A stretch of 64,000 nucleotides of DNA from Caulobacter sp. (GCA_030678995.1 JAUXTQ010000002.1:22819-86818); one strand, 5' to 3'; positions 26,905 to 36,667 are shown, counted from the first letter of the stretch. Translations and numbers: made by a program. Notes: a model not told the origin generated them from the letters alone.

Positions 26905-27947
26905 ACGACTCGTTCTGGCGTGGCCGGCGCGTCTTCCTGACCGGACACACCGGATTCAAGGGCAGTTGGCTGGCGCTCTGGCTCTCTCGGATGGGCGCTG
27001 AGGTCACGGGCTATGCCCTGCCAGCTGCTGAGGTGAGTCTGTTCCGACAGGCCCGGATCGAGGGCCTGCTGACCCATGTACACGGCGACGTCCGCGATCT
27101 CCCGGCCCTGGGGAAGGCCATTGCGGCGGCGAACCCGGAGGTGGTGTTCCATCTTGCCGCGCAGCCGCTGGTGCGCCTGTCTTACGACACCCCGGTGGAG
27201 ACCTTTGCGACCAACGTGCAGGGCACCGTGCATGTTCTCGAGGCCTGCCGGCGGGTGAAATCCCTGCGTTCGGTCGTGTGCATCACCAGCGACAAATGTT
27301 ACGAGAATCGCGAGTGGGTATGGCCTTATCGCGAATCTGATCCGATGGGCGGCCACGACCCCTACAGCGCCAGCAAGGGCGCCGCGGAGTTGGTGATCTC
27401 GGCCTACCGCAGTTCCTTTTTGCACGGTGATACGAAGGTTGCCTCGGTTCGCGCCGGCAATGTGATCGGCGGCGGCGATTGGGCGGCGGATCGGTTGATC
27501 CCGGATATCGTCCGCGCCCTTGCAGGGGGGCAAAGTCCGCTGATCCGCTCGCCGGACTCCATCCGCCCATGGCAGCACGTGCTTGAGGCCCTGAGCGGCT
27601 ACCTGATGATCGCGCAACGCCTGGCGGAAGGCGCTGACTGGGCGGCGTCCGGCTGGAACTTCGGGCCGAGCGAGGATGATGCGCGCGCGGTCGACTGGAT
27701 GGTCGATCGAATGATCTCCACCTGGGGTTCGGGCAGTTGGACCGCCGCCGACGGGCCGCGGCCGCATGAGGCGAATATCCTCAAGCTCGATTGTTCCAGG
27801 GCGCGAACCGAGCTCGGATGGCGGCCCGTCCTGGGGCTGGAAGGCGCGCTGGACTGGATTGTCCAATGGCACAAGGCGGTGGCCGCCGGCGACGACGCCC
27901 GCGTCGTGACCCTCGCCCAGCTTGATCAGTACCGCGCCCGACTTTAG
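26901..27947 (+). CDS. rfbG: CDP-glucose 4,6-dehydratase
   Basis: 348 residues from GTG 26901, which gives the family N-terminus NDSFWRGRRVFLTGHTGFKGSWLALWL. Extended SDR: NAD site TGHTGFKG, ITSDKCYENREW in place of a TDE motif, and catalytic DPYSASKGAAELV with the Y-x3-K pair. It makes CDP-4-keto-6-deoxy-D-glucose. Tight coupling to rfbF. A TTG at 26889 is possible but adds an atypical extension. Confidence 0.95.
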   Translation: MNDSFWRGRRVFLTGHTGFKGSWLALWLSRMGAEVTGYALPAAEVSLFRQARIEGLLTHVHGDVRDLPALGKAIAAANPEVVFHLAAQPLVRLSYDTPVETFATNVQGTVHVLEACRRVKSLRSVVCITSDKCYENREWVWPYRESDPMGGHDPYSASKGAAELVISAYRSSFLHGDTKVASVRAGNVIGGGDWAADRLIPDIVRALAGGQSPLIRSPDSIRPWQHVLEALSGYLMIAQRLAEGADWAASGWNFGPSEDDARAVDWMVDRMISTWGSGSWTAADGPRPHEANILKLDCSRARTELGWRPVLGLEGALDWIVQWHKAVAAGDDARVVTLAQLDQYRARL

Positions 27948-27971
27948 CAATCTCAACTATCGAGTGTTTTG

Positions 27972-29342
27972 ATGTCCACTGCGCCGATATCCGACGCCCC
28001 TTCCTCCACGCGGGATCGCGATGAGCCCGAATTGCGTGCGCGGATCCTGGACCTCGCTGGCGAGTATGCGCGCCGGTTCCACGCGCCGAAGCCGTTCGTC
28101 CCGGGCGCAAGTCCCATACCTGTGTCCGGAAAGGTCTTTGGCGAGACTGACATGCGTATGTTGGTCGATTCCGCCCTCGACTTCTGGCTAACCACCGGGC
28201 GGTTCAATGACAGTTTCGAGAAGCGGCTTTCCAAGCGCCTCGGCGTGACTCATGCGCTGACAACCAATTCCGGATCCTCGGCCAATCTGTTGGCGCTGTC
28301 CTCACTGACATCGCACGTGCTCCGGGCGGATGCGCTCAAGCCCGGCGATGAGGTCATCACCGTCGCGACAGGCTTCCCGACCACGGTCAATCCTTCTCTG
28401 CAGTACGGACTGGTTCCGGTGTTCGTGGACGTCGACATCCCGACCTACAACATCAAGCCAGAGATGATCGAGGCCGCCGTTTCGGACCGCACGCGCGCGA
28501 TCATGATCGCGCATACTCTGGGCAATCCCTTCGACCTGGCCGAGGTCATGCGGGTCGCCAGGAAGTACAATCTTTGGGTGGTCGAGGATTGCTGCGACGC
28601 GCTGGGTGCGACCTATGACGGCCAGGGTGTGGGCACCTTCGGCGACATCGGCACATTGAGCTTCTATCCCGCGCACCACATCACCATGGGCGAAGGCGGG
28701 GCAGTGTTCACCAAGAAGATGCGGCTCAAGCGCATCATCGAGTCGATGCGCGACTGGGGGCGCGACTGCTGGTGTGCGCCCGGGATGGATAACACCTGCG
28801 GCTTGCGGTTTGAACGCTGCATGGGCTCCCTCCCGCAGGGGTATGACCACAAGTACACTTACGGTCACGCGGGCTATAATCTGAAGATCACGGACATGCA
28901 GGCTGCGGTCGGCCTGGCGCAGATGGACCATCTCGAAGGGTTCATCGCCGCCCGACGCCGGAACTTTGCCCTGCTGACAGAACAGTTGCGGCCCTATGAG
29001 GACGTGCTGATCCTGCCGAAGGCGACGCCCAACAGCGACCCGTCCTGGTTTGGATTCCCCATAACGATCCGCGAGAACGCGCCCTTTGCCCGGGCCGCGC
29101 TCATACAGCACCTCGAGGCTCACCGCATCGGCACGCGCCTGCTGTTCGGGGGCAACCTGCTGCGCCAGCCCTACATGAAAGGCCGCAACCACCGCGTGGT
29201 CGGCGACCTGACCAACGCCGACATCGTCACCCAGAACACGTTCTGGGTCGGGCTCTATCCCGGCCTGACGGAAGACCACATCGCCTACACCGTTCAGGCC
29301 ATCGCAGACTTTATCGCCGCAAACGGCCGAACGGGCGCCTAG
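27972..29342 (+). CDS. rfbH: CDP-4-keto-6-deoxyglucose-3-dehydrase (E1)
   Basis: 456 residues. PLP/PMP-dependent C3 deoxygenation. The fold matches the DegT/AHBA family, but the lysine that would hold PLP is replaced by histidine in [18 protein letters not shown] (His235/236), which marks RfbH/DdhC/AscC enzymes; cysteines in [21 protein letters not shown] belong to the single [2Fe-2S] centre (C-rich segment). It needs a flavin/iron-sulfur reductase (DdhD/RfbI), which I do not find nearby. ATG at 27972, 24 bases after rfbG. Confidence 0.95.
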   Translation: MSTAPISDAPSSTRDRDEPELRARILDLAGEYARRFHAPKPFVPGASPIPVSGKVFGETDMRMLVDSALDFWLTTGRFNDSFEKRLSKRLGVTHALTTNSGSSANLLALSSLTSHVLRADALKPGDEVITVATGFPTTVNPSLQYGLVPVFVDVDIPTYNIKPEMIEAAVSDRTRAIMIAHTLGNPFDLAEVMRVARKYNLWVVEDCCDALGATYDGQGVGTFGDIGTLSFYPAHHITMGEGGAVFTKKMRLKRIIESMRDWGRDCWCAPGMDNTCGLRFERCMGSLPQGYDHKYTYGHAGYNLKITDMQAAVGLAQMDHLEGFIAARRRNFALLTEQLRPYEDVLILPKATPNSDPSWFGFPITIRENAPFARAALIQHLEAHRIGTRLLFGGNLLRQPYMKGRNHRVVGDLTNADIVTQNTFWVGLYPGLTEDHIAYTVQAIADFIAANGRTGA

Positions 29343-29383
29343 CCCCCGAACAAGGAAGCGGGCCGCACGGCTGGAGATGATGA

Positions 29384-30088
29384 ATGATTGATTTTTCGAC
29401 GATTGTATCCCTGAAGGGCGAGTTCGAGGCCGAGGGCCTGTCGCGGGACAGCGTTGCCGCGGAGGCCGCCTTCGCCGCGCGAAACAACCTGCCCTACCTG
29501 GTCAAGATCGGCGGCTGCGAAGCCAAGTCCGACATGCGTTTTCTGATGATGCAGGGCATCCGCAGCATTGTAGCGCCGATGATCGAAAGCGCGTTCGCGA
29601 TGCAGAAGTATCAGGACATGCTTCCCGACGGCGCCTTCGACCATATTGGCGTCACCATTGAGACCGTGGGCGCCGTGGAGCGTATCGAGGCGATCCTCGA
29701 CTCCGGAAAGAAGCTGACAGAGGTAACCGTCGGTCGGTCCGATCTTACAGCCAGCCACGGCGGTTCCGACGTCAACAGCGAAGCGACAGTGGCGATGGTC
29801 AAGACCGTGGCGCGCGCCGCACGCAAGCGGGGTCTGCCGACGACAATGGGCGGATCGATCAATGCCAACACGATCAAGCTGCTGCGAAATGACAGCGAAT
29901 TGCGCGAGCTCGCGACCTGCGTTGAGACGCGCAAATGCGTGATGAAGACCGACAGTTTCCTTCAGGAAGGCGCGCTGGAGCAGGCTTTCGCGTTGGAAAG
30001 AGCATTGTTGGACATGCAGCTTGCCCACTACGGCGGCCTTGGTGAGGCGGCGCATGATCGTATCCAGAAGCTGGGCGCGCGCCTCTGA
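29384..30088 (+). CDS. HpcH/HpaI-type aldolase/citrate-lyase family protein
   Basis: 234 residues. TIM-barrel class II pyruvate-aldolase layout: VKIGGCEAKSDMRFLMMQGIRSIVAPMIES, then the metal glutamate in GVTIETVGAVERIEAIL and the metal aspartate in TVGRSDLTASHGG, as in HpaI (E...D pair). It is not a plain HpaI: it is 234 residues and lacks the usual G(A/G)R loop context. Role inferred: making or cleaving a 2-oxo acid or keto-sugar acid. It overlaps the HAD gene (TGATG), so the two are probably made together. Odd to find in a CDP-sugar cluster. Confidence 0.75.
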   Translation: MIDFSTIVSLKGEFEAEGLSRDSVAAEAAFAARNNLPYLVKIGGCEAKSDMRFLMMQGIRSIVAPMIESAFAMQKYQDMLPDGAFDHIGVTIETVGAVERIEAILDSGKKLTEVTVGRSDLTASHGGSDVNSEATVAMVKTVARAARKRGLPTTMGGSINANTIKLLRNDSELRELATCVETRKCVMKTDSFLQEGALEQAFALERALLDMQLAHYGGLGEAAHDRIQKLGARL

Positions 30089-30792
30089 TGGAAACGCTTT
30101 TTGTACTCGATTTCGACGGCGTGCTGTTCAACAGCGCGTTCGAGGCCTTCTCGGTCGCCAACAAGACCGCCGAAGGAAGGGCCCAGTTCCGCCAGGGCGT
30201 CAGCTACGATGAGTTCCTGATCTTTCGCGGCGCCGTAACAGACGCATGGCAGTACAATCGTCTTTACAGCCGCGAGAGCGCCGTCCATCCGGATGCCCTG
30301 GGCGAGGTCCAGCCGGATGAAGCCGATTGGGCCTTCGCGCGCGACTTTTTCAAGGCGCGCGAGATCATCATGGAAGATCCGGAATGGCCGAAGGTCATGC
30401 CGCCCTACGACTTCTTCCTCCTCCTGCAACCCCTATTGCTCGAACACCCCGATCGCTTCGCGATCCTGTCCACGCGCAACGTAAGGTCCATCCGGGAAAC
30501 GCTGGCGTTCCACGGAGCCGATGTCGTCCCGGTATTTGGGCAGGAAGACATACGTCGCCTCGGGAGCAAGTTCGCCGTCGCCCTCGATCAGCATTGGTTG
30601 GACCGTGGCAAGTTCATTGTTGTCTACGTGGACGACATGAGCATCCACCTCGAACCGTTCGAGGGACAGATCCATCTGCCGCTCCACGCCGACTGGGGCT
30701 ACGACGCGCCGACCCCCGGGAGTCTTTCAGCCCACCAGATCATTACGATCATAAAATCCCTGCTTTCCATCGCGGGGCCGGAAAGCCGATGA
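30088..30792 (+). CDS. HAD-superfamily phosphatase
   Basis: 234 residues. Motif I LFVLDFDGVLFNS (Asp nucleophile), motif II ILSTRNVRS, motif III lysine in RRLGSKFAVALD and motif IV VYVDDMSIHLE are visible. A helical cap lies between motifs I and II (about 20-120). It likely removes phosphate from a small intermediate, perhaps the product of the adjacent aldolase. Its start overlaps the aldolase stop and its stop overlaps the next gene start. Confidence 0.8.
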   Translation: METLFVLDFDGVLFNSAFEAFSVANKTAEGRAQFRQGVSYDEFLIFRGAVTDAWQYNRLYSRESAVHPDALGEVQPDEADWAFARDFFKAREIIMEDPEWPKVMPPYDFFLLLQPLLLEHPDRFAILSTRNVRSIRETLAFHGADVVPVFGQEDIRRLGSKFAVALDQHWLDRGKFIVVYVDDMSIHLEPFEGQIHLPLHADWGYDAPTPGSLSAHQIITIIKSLLSIAGPESR

Positions 30793-32534
30793 AATACAGC
30801 GACCAGATTGGCGCGTGGCTCAGCGCGGCTGGGTACTCTCACTATTTCTACGTCGGCGGGGGCAACATCATGCACCTGACCGAGAGCCTTGATCGCTACC
30901 TAACGGGCGTCCCTGTGGTGCACGAGGTTGCCGCGGGTATCGCTGCGGAATACTTCAATGAGATTTCCACCACCGGCAGGGCGCTGGCGCTGGTCACCAC
31001 CGGGCCGGGGACCACCAACATCGTGACGGCTATCAGCGGTGCGTGGCTGGAAAGTCGCGAGCTCCTGGTTATCGGCGGTCAAGTCAAGACCAGCGATCTC
31101 TCTCGTGGTCAGGTGCGTGGCCGCGGCATTCAGGAGATCGACGGGGTCGCGCTGCTGCAATCAACGACCAAGGCGACCTATCGTTTCGAGGCGCCCATCA
31201 CGGCCGAGGCGTTCCTGAGTCTTGTCGAGCAGAGCTGGACTCCGCGGAAGGGTCCGGTCTTCCTTGAAATGCCCCTCGACGTGCAGGCAAGCGAGGTTGA
31301 AGAGACCCTCCTTCCGGACATCGGCCCGATAGTGCTTCCGACGGCCGGCGATGAAGACGTCGCCCGGGTAGCCAGGCTCTATTGCGACGCTTCGCGGCCG
31401 GTCCTGCTGGTCGGGGGGGGGGTCGATCTCGAAACCGCCAACCGCCTCAGGGATCGGATCGCCGACCTCGGCGTCCCCGTGATGACGACCTACAACGGCG
31501 CGGACCGGTTTGATGGCGACGCCGCCAACTATCTTGGCAGACCCAACACCTGGGGCCAGCGCTCCTCAAACATCATCATCCAGAAATCCGACCTGATAAT
31601 CGCGGTCGGCACCCGTCTTGGCCTGCAGCAGACCGGCTTCAACTGGCAGGAATTTGGCCGCGATGCCTGCATCGTGCAGGTCGAGATCGATGCGGATGAG
31701 TTGGCCAAGGGCCATCCGCGCATCGATGTCGGCATTCTGGCAGATGCGAATGACTTCCTGGAACGCCTGGTGTCGTTTGACCTTTCGTCCAAGGCCGCAT
31801 GGCTGGAGCAGGCGCATCATATCCGGCGGCGTGTGCCGCGGATCGAGGACGTCAATGAAACGGGCGACGGGTTCCTGTCGCCCTATGAGTTCATCCTGGG
31901 CCTGGAAACCCAAACCCTGCCAGACGACCTGATCATTCCCTGCTCGAGCGGCAGCGCCTTCACGCTTTCCATGCAGCTCTACAAGCAAAAGCTTGGTCAG
32001 CGAATGCTGACGAACAAGTCGTTGGCATCGATGGGGTATGGGCTGTCGGGTGCGATCGGCGCGGCAATTGCCGGAGGCGGCGCGCGCACCATCCTGATCG
32101 AAGGCGACGGCGGTTTCGCGCAAAACATGCAGGAACTTGGCACGGCGTCGATCAACAAGTTGAACCTGAAGATGTTCATCTTCGACGATCAGGGCCACGC
32201 CTCGATCCGGATGACGCAGCGCAGCTATTTCGGCGGCAAGTATCTCGGCTGCGATACAAGTTCGGGATTGGGGTTGCCCCTTTGGGAGAAATTGTTCGGC
32301 GCCTGGAACGTGCCGGTGATGCGCCTCCCGGTCGACTTCACGAACGACGCTGAATTCCAGGCGCGCATGGCGGAGCAGGGTCTCAGTGCGTTCATCGTTC
32401 CGATCGATCCGGAGCAGACCTATTTTCCGAAGATCTCAAGCCGGATCACGGCGTCGGGATCGATGGAGTCAAACCCGATCGACAGAATGACCCCCGAGAT
32501 CGACTACTTCGCGATGGTCGATGAGGCGGGCTGA
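30789..32534 (+). CDS. Thiamine-diphosphate enzyme, acetolactate-synthase/YerE-like
   Basis: 581 residues, full-length ThDP decarboxylase/lyase architecture. The catalytic glutamate lies in PVVHEVAAGIAAEYFNEIS (about 40-58) and the Mg/ThDP motif is LIEGDGGFAQNMQELGTASINKLNLKMFIFDDQGHASI. In Yersinia YerE of the same family attaches a two-carbon unit to a CDP-4-keto-3,6-dideoxy sugar; this protein is a good candidate for the same reaction class. The G10 run (31413-31422) encodes GGG in LLVGGGVDLE and keeps frame. Start ATG overlaps HAD stop (ATGA) and stop overlaps the SDR start (TGATG). Confidence 0.82.
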   Translation: MKYSDQIGAWLSAAGYSHYFYVGGGNIMHLTESLDRYLTGVPVVHEVAAGIAAEYFNEISTTGRALALVTTGPGTTNIVTAISGAWLESRELLVIGGQVKTSDLSRGQVRGRGIQEIDGVALLQSTTKATYRFEAPITAEAFLSLVEQSWTPRKGPVFLEMPLDVQASEVEETLLPDIGPIVLPTAGDEDVARVARLYCDASRPVLLVGGGVDLETANRLRDRIADLGVPVMTTYNGADRFDGDAANYLGRPNTWGQRSSNIIIQKSDLIIAVGTRLGLQQTGFNWQEFGRDACIVQVEIDADELAKGHPRIDVGILADANDFLERLVSFDLSSKAAWLEQAHHIRRRVPRIEDVNETGDGFLSPYEFILGLETQTLPDDLIIPCSSGSAFTLSMQLYKQKLGQRMLTNKSLASMGYGLSGAIGAAIAGGGARTILIEGDGGFAQNMQELGTASINKLNLKMFIFDDQGHASIRMTQRSYFGGKYLGCDTSSGLGLPLWEKLFGAWNVPVMRLPVDFTNDAEFQARMAEQGLSAFIVPIDPEQTYFPKISSRITASGSMESNPIDRMTPEIDYFAMVDEAG

Positions 32535-33550
32535 TGCAATCGATGCCCTTCGACCCAGAGATTGACCGAAAACACGCCCGACTTGCGCAGGGCGTTCGCC
32601 AGACCTTACTGGCCGATACCCGGCGCATTAACATCGTCGGGGCAAGCGGCTGGATCGGCCGCACGACGGCCGCCCTGCTGTACGAGGCGCTGGGGGCGGA
32701 GGCGTTCTCCAGGCGGGTGGCTTGTTTCGGATCGCGAGCCGGCGTGCTCGACCTTGATGAGGGACTATCCATCCCGCAGCGCCCGCTCGCGGAAATTGCC
32801 GAGCAGGAACAGTCGCCGACGCTGTTGTTCAATCTCGCCTTCCTGACCATGGACAAGATCGCGGGAATGGCCGCCGCGGAATACGTCCGCGCCAACCAGG
32901 CGCTATCCGAAACGATCATCTCCGCTCTGGAACCCATCGGAGTTGACCGCCTCTTCGTCGCGTCCTCCGGGGCCGCCGCCTTTGCCGACGATGCACAGGC
33001 GGCGTCGGACCTGAGGCTGTACGGCGGGTTGAAGCGGGACGACGAGTCGGCATTCGCAAGCTGGGCGCTGGCTGCGCCGGAAGCGCGCCGGACCGTGATC
33101 GCGCGGATCTACAGCGTCTCCGGCCCGTGGATCAACAAGCACGAGGTCTATGCGCTGGCGAACTTCATCCTGGACTCCCTCGATGGCCGCCCTGTCGAGG
33201 TGCGGGCGCCGATGCGCGTTTGGCGCAGCTATGTCGCGGTGCGTGAAGTCGTGTCGCTTGTTCTGGCCGCGCTGTTGGCGAATGACGCAGAGCCGGTCAC
33301 GCGCTTCGACACGGGCGGAGAGCCGCTGGAACTGGGCGACGTCGGCGCCAAAGTGGTTGAGGTGATCGGCGGCGAGGTGCGACGCGCCCCGATCACCGGT
33401 CCGACTGACAATCGTTATGTGGGCGATGACGCGTCCTATGCACGGTTGCTGGGCCGGTACGGCATTTCCCATCTGCCCCTGGTTGATCAGATCGCCGAGA
33501 CAGCCGCCTATCTGGCGCGGCAAAACGCGGTCGAACGGGTGGCAACATGA
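32534..33550 (+). CDS. NAD-dependent epimerase/dehydratase (SDR) family protein
   Basis: 338 residues. NAD(P) motif INIVGASGWIGRTTAALL follows a 30-residue extension; the catalytic triad is read as S in VASSGAAAF and Y/K in LYGGLKRDDE (Y-x3-K). It is shorter than classic epimerases and clearly of the extended SDR group. Expected to reduce or epimerise the branched sugar made by the ThDP enzyme (like YerF). Last gene of the overlapping four-gene group. Confidence 0.8.
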   Translation: MQSMPFDPEIDRKHARLAQGVRQTLLADTRRINIVGASGWIGRTTAALLYEALGAEAFSRRVACFGSRAGVLDLDEGLSIPQRPLAEIAEQEQSPTLLFNLAFLTMDKIAGMAAAEYVRANQALSETIISALEPIGVDRLFVASSGAAAFADDAQAASDLRLYGGLKRDDESAFASWALAAPEARRTVIARIYSVSGPWINKHEVYALANFILDSLDGRPVEVRAPMRVWRSYVAVREVVSLVLAALLANDAEPVTRFDTGGEPLELGDVGAKVVEVIGGEVRRAPITGPTDNRYVGDDASYARLLGRYGISHLPLVDQIAETAAYLARQNAVERVAT

Positions 33551-33671
33551 CTAGGCGGCCGTTTTGCATGCTGCACCGACTGGTGACTACCGAAGGGCGA
33601 CAACGGACGTCCTTCCCGCGCGAGGATACAGGGCGTTTCGACGCCACCGGTTTGAGGGTTGGAGACGGCTT

Positions 33672-35564
33672 ATGAATTTCCATTCTGTCGCGCGCAGAAT
33701 TGTTGGAGTGGGGGCCGCGGCGTTCCTCGCCGCAGCAAGCGTGTGCTGCCCCGTGTGGGCGCAAGACGCCCCCGATCCAGATGCCCAATCGGCGTCCCAA
33801 CAGGAGTCCGGGCCGAACGACGATGATTCATCAAGCGCCCCTCAGACCTTTCAGCCGACAGCGATCGGGGAACGGTCGACGGCCTCACCCTATTCGGCGC
33901 AAGACCTTGTCGATGCCCAGCGGGGCGTGCTTGACTCTGGAGCTCGCGCCATCAGGCCGTCCGCGACGGGCGAGTTCGAAGACTATGTCGCGCGGCTGAT
34001 CGGTCGCCGTCTCCCCCGTTACGGCCAGGACCTTGTCCTGCCGGCCCAACGGGACTTCGCCACGCCGGCGACCGCCGCGGTCCCTCCTGACTATCGCCTG
34101 AATGTCGGCGACACCGTGGAAATTTCGCTGACCGGTAGTATCGGCGGCACCCTTGAGCGTGAGATCGACACCACGGGCCGGATCTTCTTGCCCAGCATAG
34201 GCTCAGTCCAGCTGGCGGGAGTCCGCTTCGGTGACTTGAAGGATCGCATCTCCGAAGCCGTCGGGGGCCAGTATCGCGATTTCACCGTCAGCGTAGCCAT
34301 CAAGCAGCTGCGCGGAATACGGGTGTATGTGACGGGCTTTGCCAACAACCCCGGGGCGTTCACCGTCAGCAGCCTCTCGACCCTGGCCAATGCCGTGTTC
34401 CAAGCCGGCGGCCCATCCTCGGCGGGCAGCTTCCGAAGCGTGAAGCTCTATCGAGATGGCCAACTGGTGGCCGATTTCGACCTGTATCAGCTATTGCGCG
34501 ACGGCAACCGCATTGATGATGCGGTTCTGCAGAATGGAGACGTGCTGTTCATTCCGCCGGCGGGCGAACAGGTGGCCGTCATTGGCAGCATTCAGCAGGA
34601 AGCGATCTACGAAACCCTGCCCGGCGAATCGCTGGAGGCGATGCTGCGGATCGCCGGGGGAATCAACGTGCTGGGCGATCCGGACCGGTTGGTTGTCTAC
34701 AGCATGCGAGACCCCCGTGTGGCCGGCCCCCAGGTGGTTGCACGATCCGACTTCGCGCGAACTCTCGCAGCGGGCGGGGATATTGTTCAGGTGTTGTCGA
34801 GGGGCAGCCTTCAGCAGCCTATTGCGCGGCAATCGATCGTTGTGCGCATCGAGGGAGAGGTCAGTCGCCCCGGCAACTATTTCCTTCCGCCCAACACGCC
34901 GATTTCCGTGATCGTGGAGGCCGCCGGCGGGCTGACGGATCGCGCCTATCCTTTCGGCGCCAAGCTGGAGCGCCAATCGGTGCGGGCACAGCAGATGGAA
35001 AGCTATCAGGAGGCTATCCGTCAGCTGGAATTCCTGCTCGCCTCCGCACCACTGACCAATAGCGCCGGCCTGAGCACCGAACAGGTGGCGGGCCAGGCGG
35101 CTGGAGCGCGGGCGATTCTGGAGCAACTGAGAAGGACGGAGCCGGATGGCCGGGTGGTGATGCTTGTCTCCCCTTCAGCGGACGCCCTTCCTCCTTCAGT
35201 GCTGCTGGAGAACAACGACCGCATCCTGATTCCGTCGCGCCCGACCGTTGTCGGTGTATTTGGCGCGGTCTATCGACAGGGCTCGTTCCTGATCGACGGC
35301 CAACCGCTGAGAGTGCAAGACTACATCGAACGCGCTGGCGGCGCTCAGCAGGCGGCGGACAGGAAGAACATCTTCGTGGTGCGCGCCAACGGCGAAGTTC
35401 TGACTCGCAAGAAGGGGGGGCTCAAGGCCTTCGTTCTTCCTGGCGATGTGATTTTTGTGCCCGTCAGGACGAACACCTTCAACATCTGGACCGAGTTCCG
35501 CGCCGCTACCAGCATTCTGTTCCAACTCGCCGTGACGGCCAGTGCGGTGAATTCACTCCAATGA
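33672..35564 (+). CDS. Wza-like polysaccharide export protein with SLBB domains
   Basis: 630 residues with signal peptide (1-31, ending CPVWAQD). PES domain at about 135-210 (PDYRLNVGDTVEISLTGSIGGTLEREID), then repeated SLBB-type modules (IRVYVTGFANNPGAFTV, IGSIQQEAIYETLPGESLEAML, VRIEGEVSRPGNYFLPPNT, VGVFGAVYRQGSFLIDGQPLRVQDYIERAGG). It lacks the amphipathic C-terminal helix of E. coli Wza but ends with a hydrophobic segment (FRAATSILFQLAVTASAVN). Export of the polymer across the outer membrane is inferred. Stop overlaps the Wzz-like gene (ATGA). Confidence 0.87.
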   Translation: MNFHSVARRIVGVGAAAFLAAASVCCPVWAQDAPDPDAQSASQQESGPNDDDSSSAPQTFQPTAIGERSTASPYSAQDLVDAQRGVLDSGARAIRPSATGEFEDYVARLIGRRLPRYGQDLVLPAQRDFATPATAAVPPDYRLNVGDTVEISLTGSIGGTLEREIDTTGRIFLPSIGSVQLAGVRFGDLKDRISEAVGGQYRDFTVSVAIKQLRGIRVYVTGFANNPGAFTVSSLSTLANAVFQAGGPSSAGSFRSVKLYRDGQLVADFDLYQLLRDGNRIDDAVLQNGDVLFIPPAGEQVAVIGSIQQEAIYETLPGESLEAMLRIAGGINVLGDPDRLVVYSMRDPRVAGPQVVARSDFARTLAAGGDIVQVLSRGSLQQPIARQSIVVRIEGEVSRPGNYFLPPNTPISVIVEAAGGLTDRAYPFGAKLERQSVRAQQMESYQEAIRQLEFLLASAPLTNSAGLSTEQVAGQAAGARAILEQLRRTEPDGRVVMLVSPSADALPPSVLLENNDRILIPSRPTVVGVFGAVYRQGSFLIDGQPLRVQDYIERAGGAQQAADRKNIFVVRANGEVLTRKKGGLKAFVLPGDVIFVPVRTNTFNIWTEFRAATSILFQLAVTASAVNSLQ

Positions 35565-36667
35565 CCCCGCCCAAAACCATCATCGGCCAGATCGTCAACC
35601 TCCGCTTCTTCGAACGCTTTGCCTGGCGAGCGGGGGTCTTTATCCCGATCATTGCCCTGTTTCTTCTGCTCACTTTCATTCCCGAGCGGTACAAGGCGAC
35701 GGGCTCATTGACCCCCACAGACAGCGCGAGCATGGGTCTGAGCGGCGCGCTTGGACAGCTCGGCGCAATCGACAATGTGTTTGGCACTCAGGCCGCGGTC
35801 GAAGTCGCCGTGCGTATCGCCAATAGCGTCGATGTCAGCGACCGGGTGATCGCCGATGTCAATCTGGCCAATCGGATGAAGGGCCGAAGTCGGGTGGCTC
35901 TGCATCGTTGGCTGGCGGGGCGTGTAGACATCCGCTCGCTCCGCGGCGGCATTATCGTGGTCGAAATGGAGCATCGCGATCCCGCTTTGTCGCGAGATAT
36001 TGTCGCCAGCTACATCCGTGCGACGCAGCAGCAGCTCACGGTGATCAGCCGAAGGCAGACCAACTACAAGCGCGAGATTTTGCGCAAGCTGGTCTCCGAC
36101 TCCCTGGTGGACCTGGCGGATGCCCAGGCCAAGTATGACGAATTTCGCCTCCGCAATGGCTTTGCGGATCCGCGCAAGTCGATAGAAGCGATCGGCAACC
36201 GCATCCCCGCGCTGGAAGCCGATATCAAGGGCAGGCAGATCGCCCTGAGCGCCGCGCGGCAGATATACACGGGCGACAATCTCGTCGTGAAACAGCAGCA
36301 GGCCGAGTTGGCCGCGGTGCAGAGTCAGCTGGCGGCTGCCAGGGCGACGAACAGGCAGGGCCCCGACAGCCTCGGAAAGCTCGTCGACAATTCCAACCAA
36401 CTGTTTTTGCTGGAACGCGAACTCGGAATCTCGCGCGCGCTCTATGACAGCTACATGCGCTTTCTGCAGGGCACCGCGGTCGAAGACCTGACGGCGACAG
36501 GTAACGTTCGCGTTCTTGAAGAAGCTTACACTGACACCTCTCGCCAGTATTACCTCCCAGCGATGGTCGGCGCCCTGGCGTTCCTCCTGCTGTGGATGGC
36601 GATTGAATTCTATCGACTTCGTCCGCCGGTAGGGGAACGCCTGAACGATAGGGCATCCCATGGCTAG
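35561..36667 (+). CDS. Wzz/KpsE-type chain-length determinant protein
   Basis: 368 residues. Two transmembrane segments (about 27-43 and 335-353) bracket a long periplasmic coiled-coil-rich part (about 150-300, with repeated KxxIxAL..., QLAAARATNR). There is no C-terminal BY-kinase domain. The Pro-rich motif after TM1 (FIPERYKATGSL) fits the PCP family. Partner of the Wza-like protein. Overlaps the preceding gene by four bases and the following one by eight. Confidence 0.82.
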   Translation: MTPPKTIIGQIVNLRFFERFAWRAGVFIPIIALFLLLTFIPERYKATGSLTPTDSASMGLSGALGQLGAIDNVFGTQAAVEVAVRIANSVDVSDRVIADVNLANRMKGRSRVALHRWLAGRVDIRSLRGGIIVVEMEHRDPALSRDIVASYIRATQQQLTVISRRQTNYKREILRKLVSDSLVDLADAQAKYDEFRLRNGFADPRKSIEAIGNRIPALEADIKGRQIALSAARQIYTGDNLVVKQQQAELAAVQSQLAAARATNRQGPDSLGKLVDNSNQLFLLERELGISRALYDSYMRFLQGTAVEDLTATGNVRVLEEAYTDTSRQYYLPAMVGALAFLLLWMAIEFYRLRPPVGERLNDRASHG

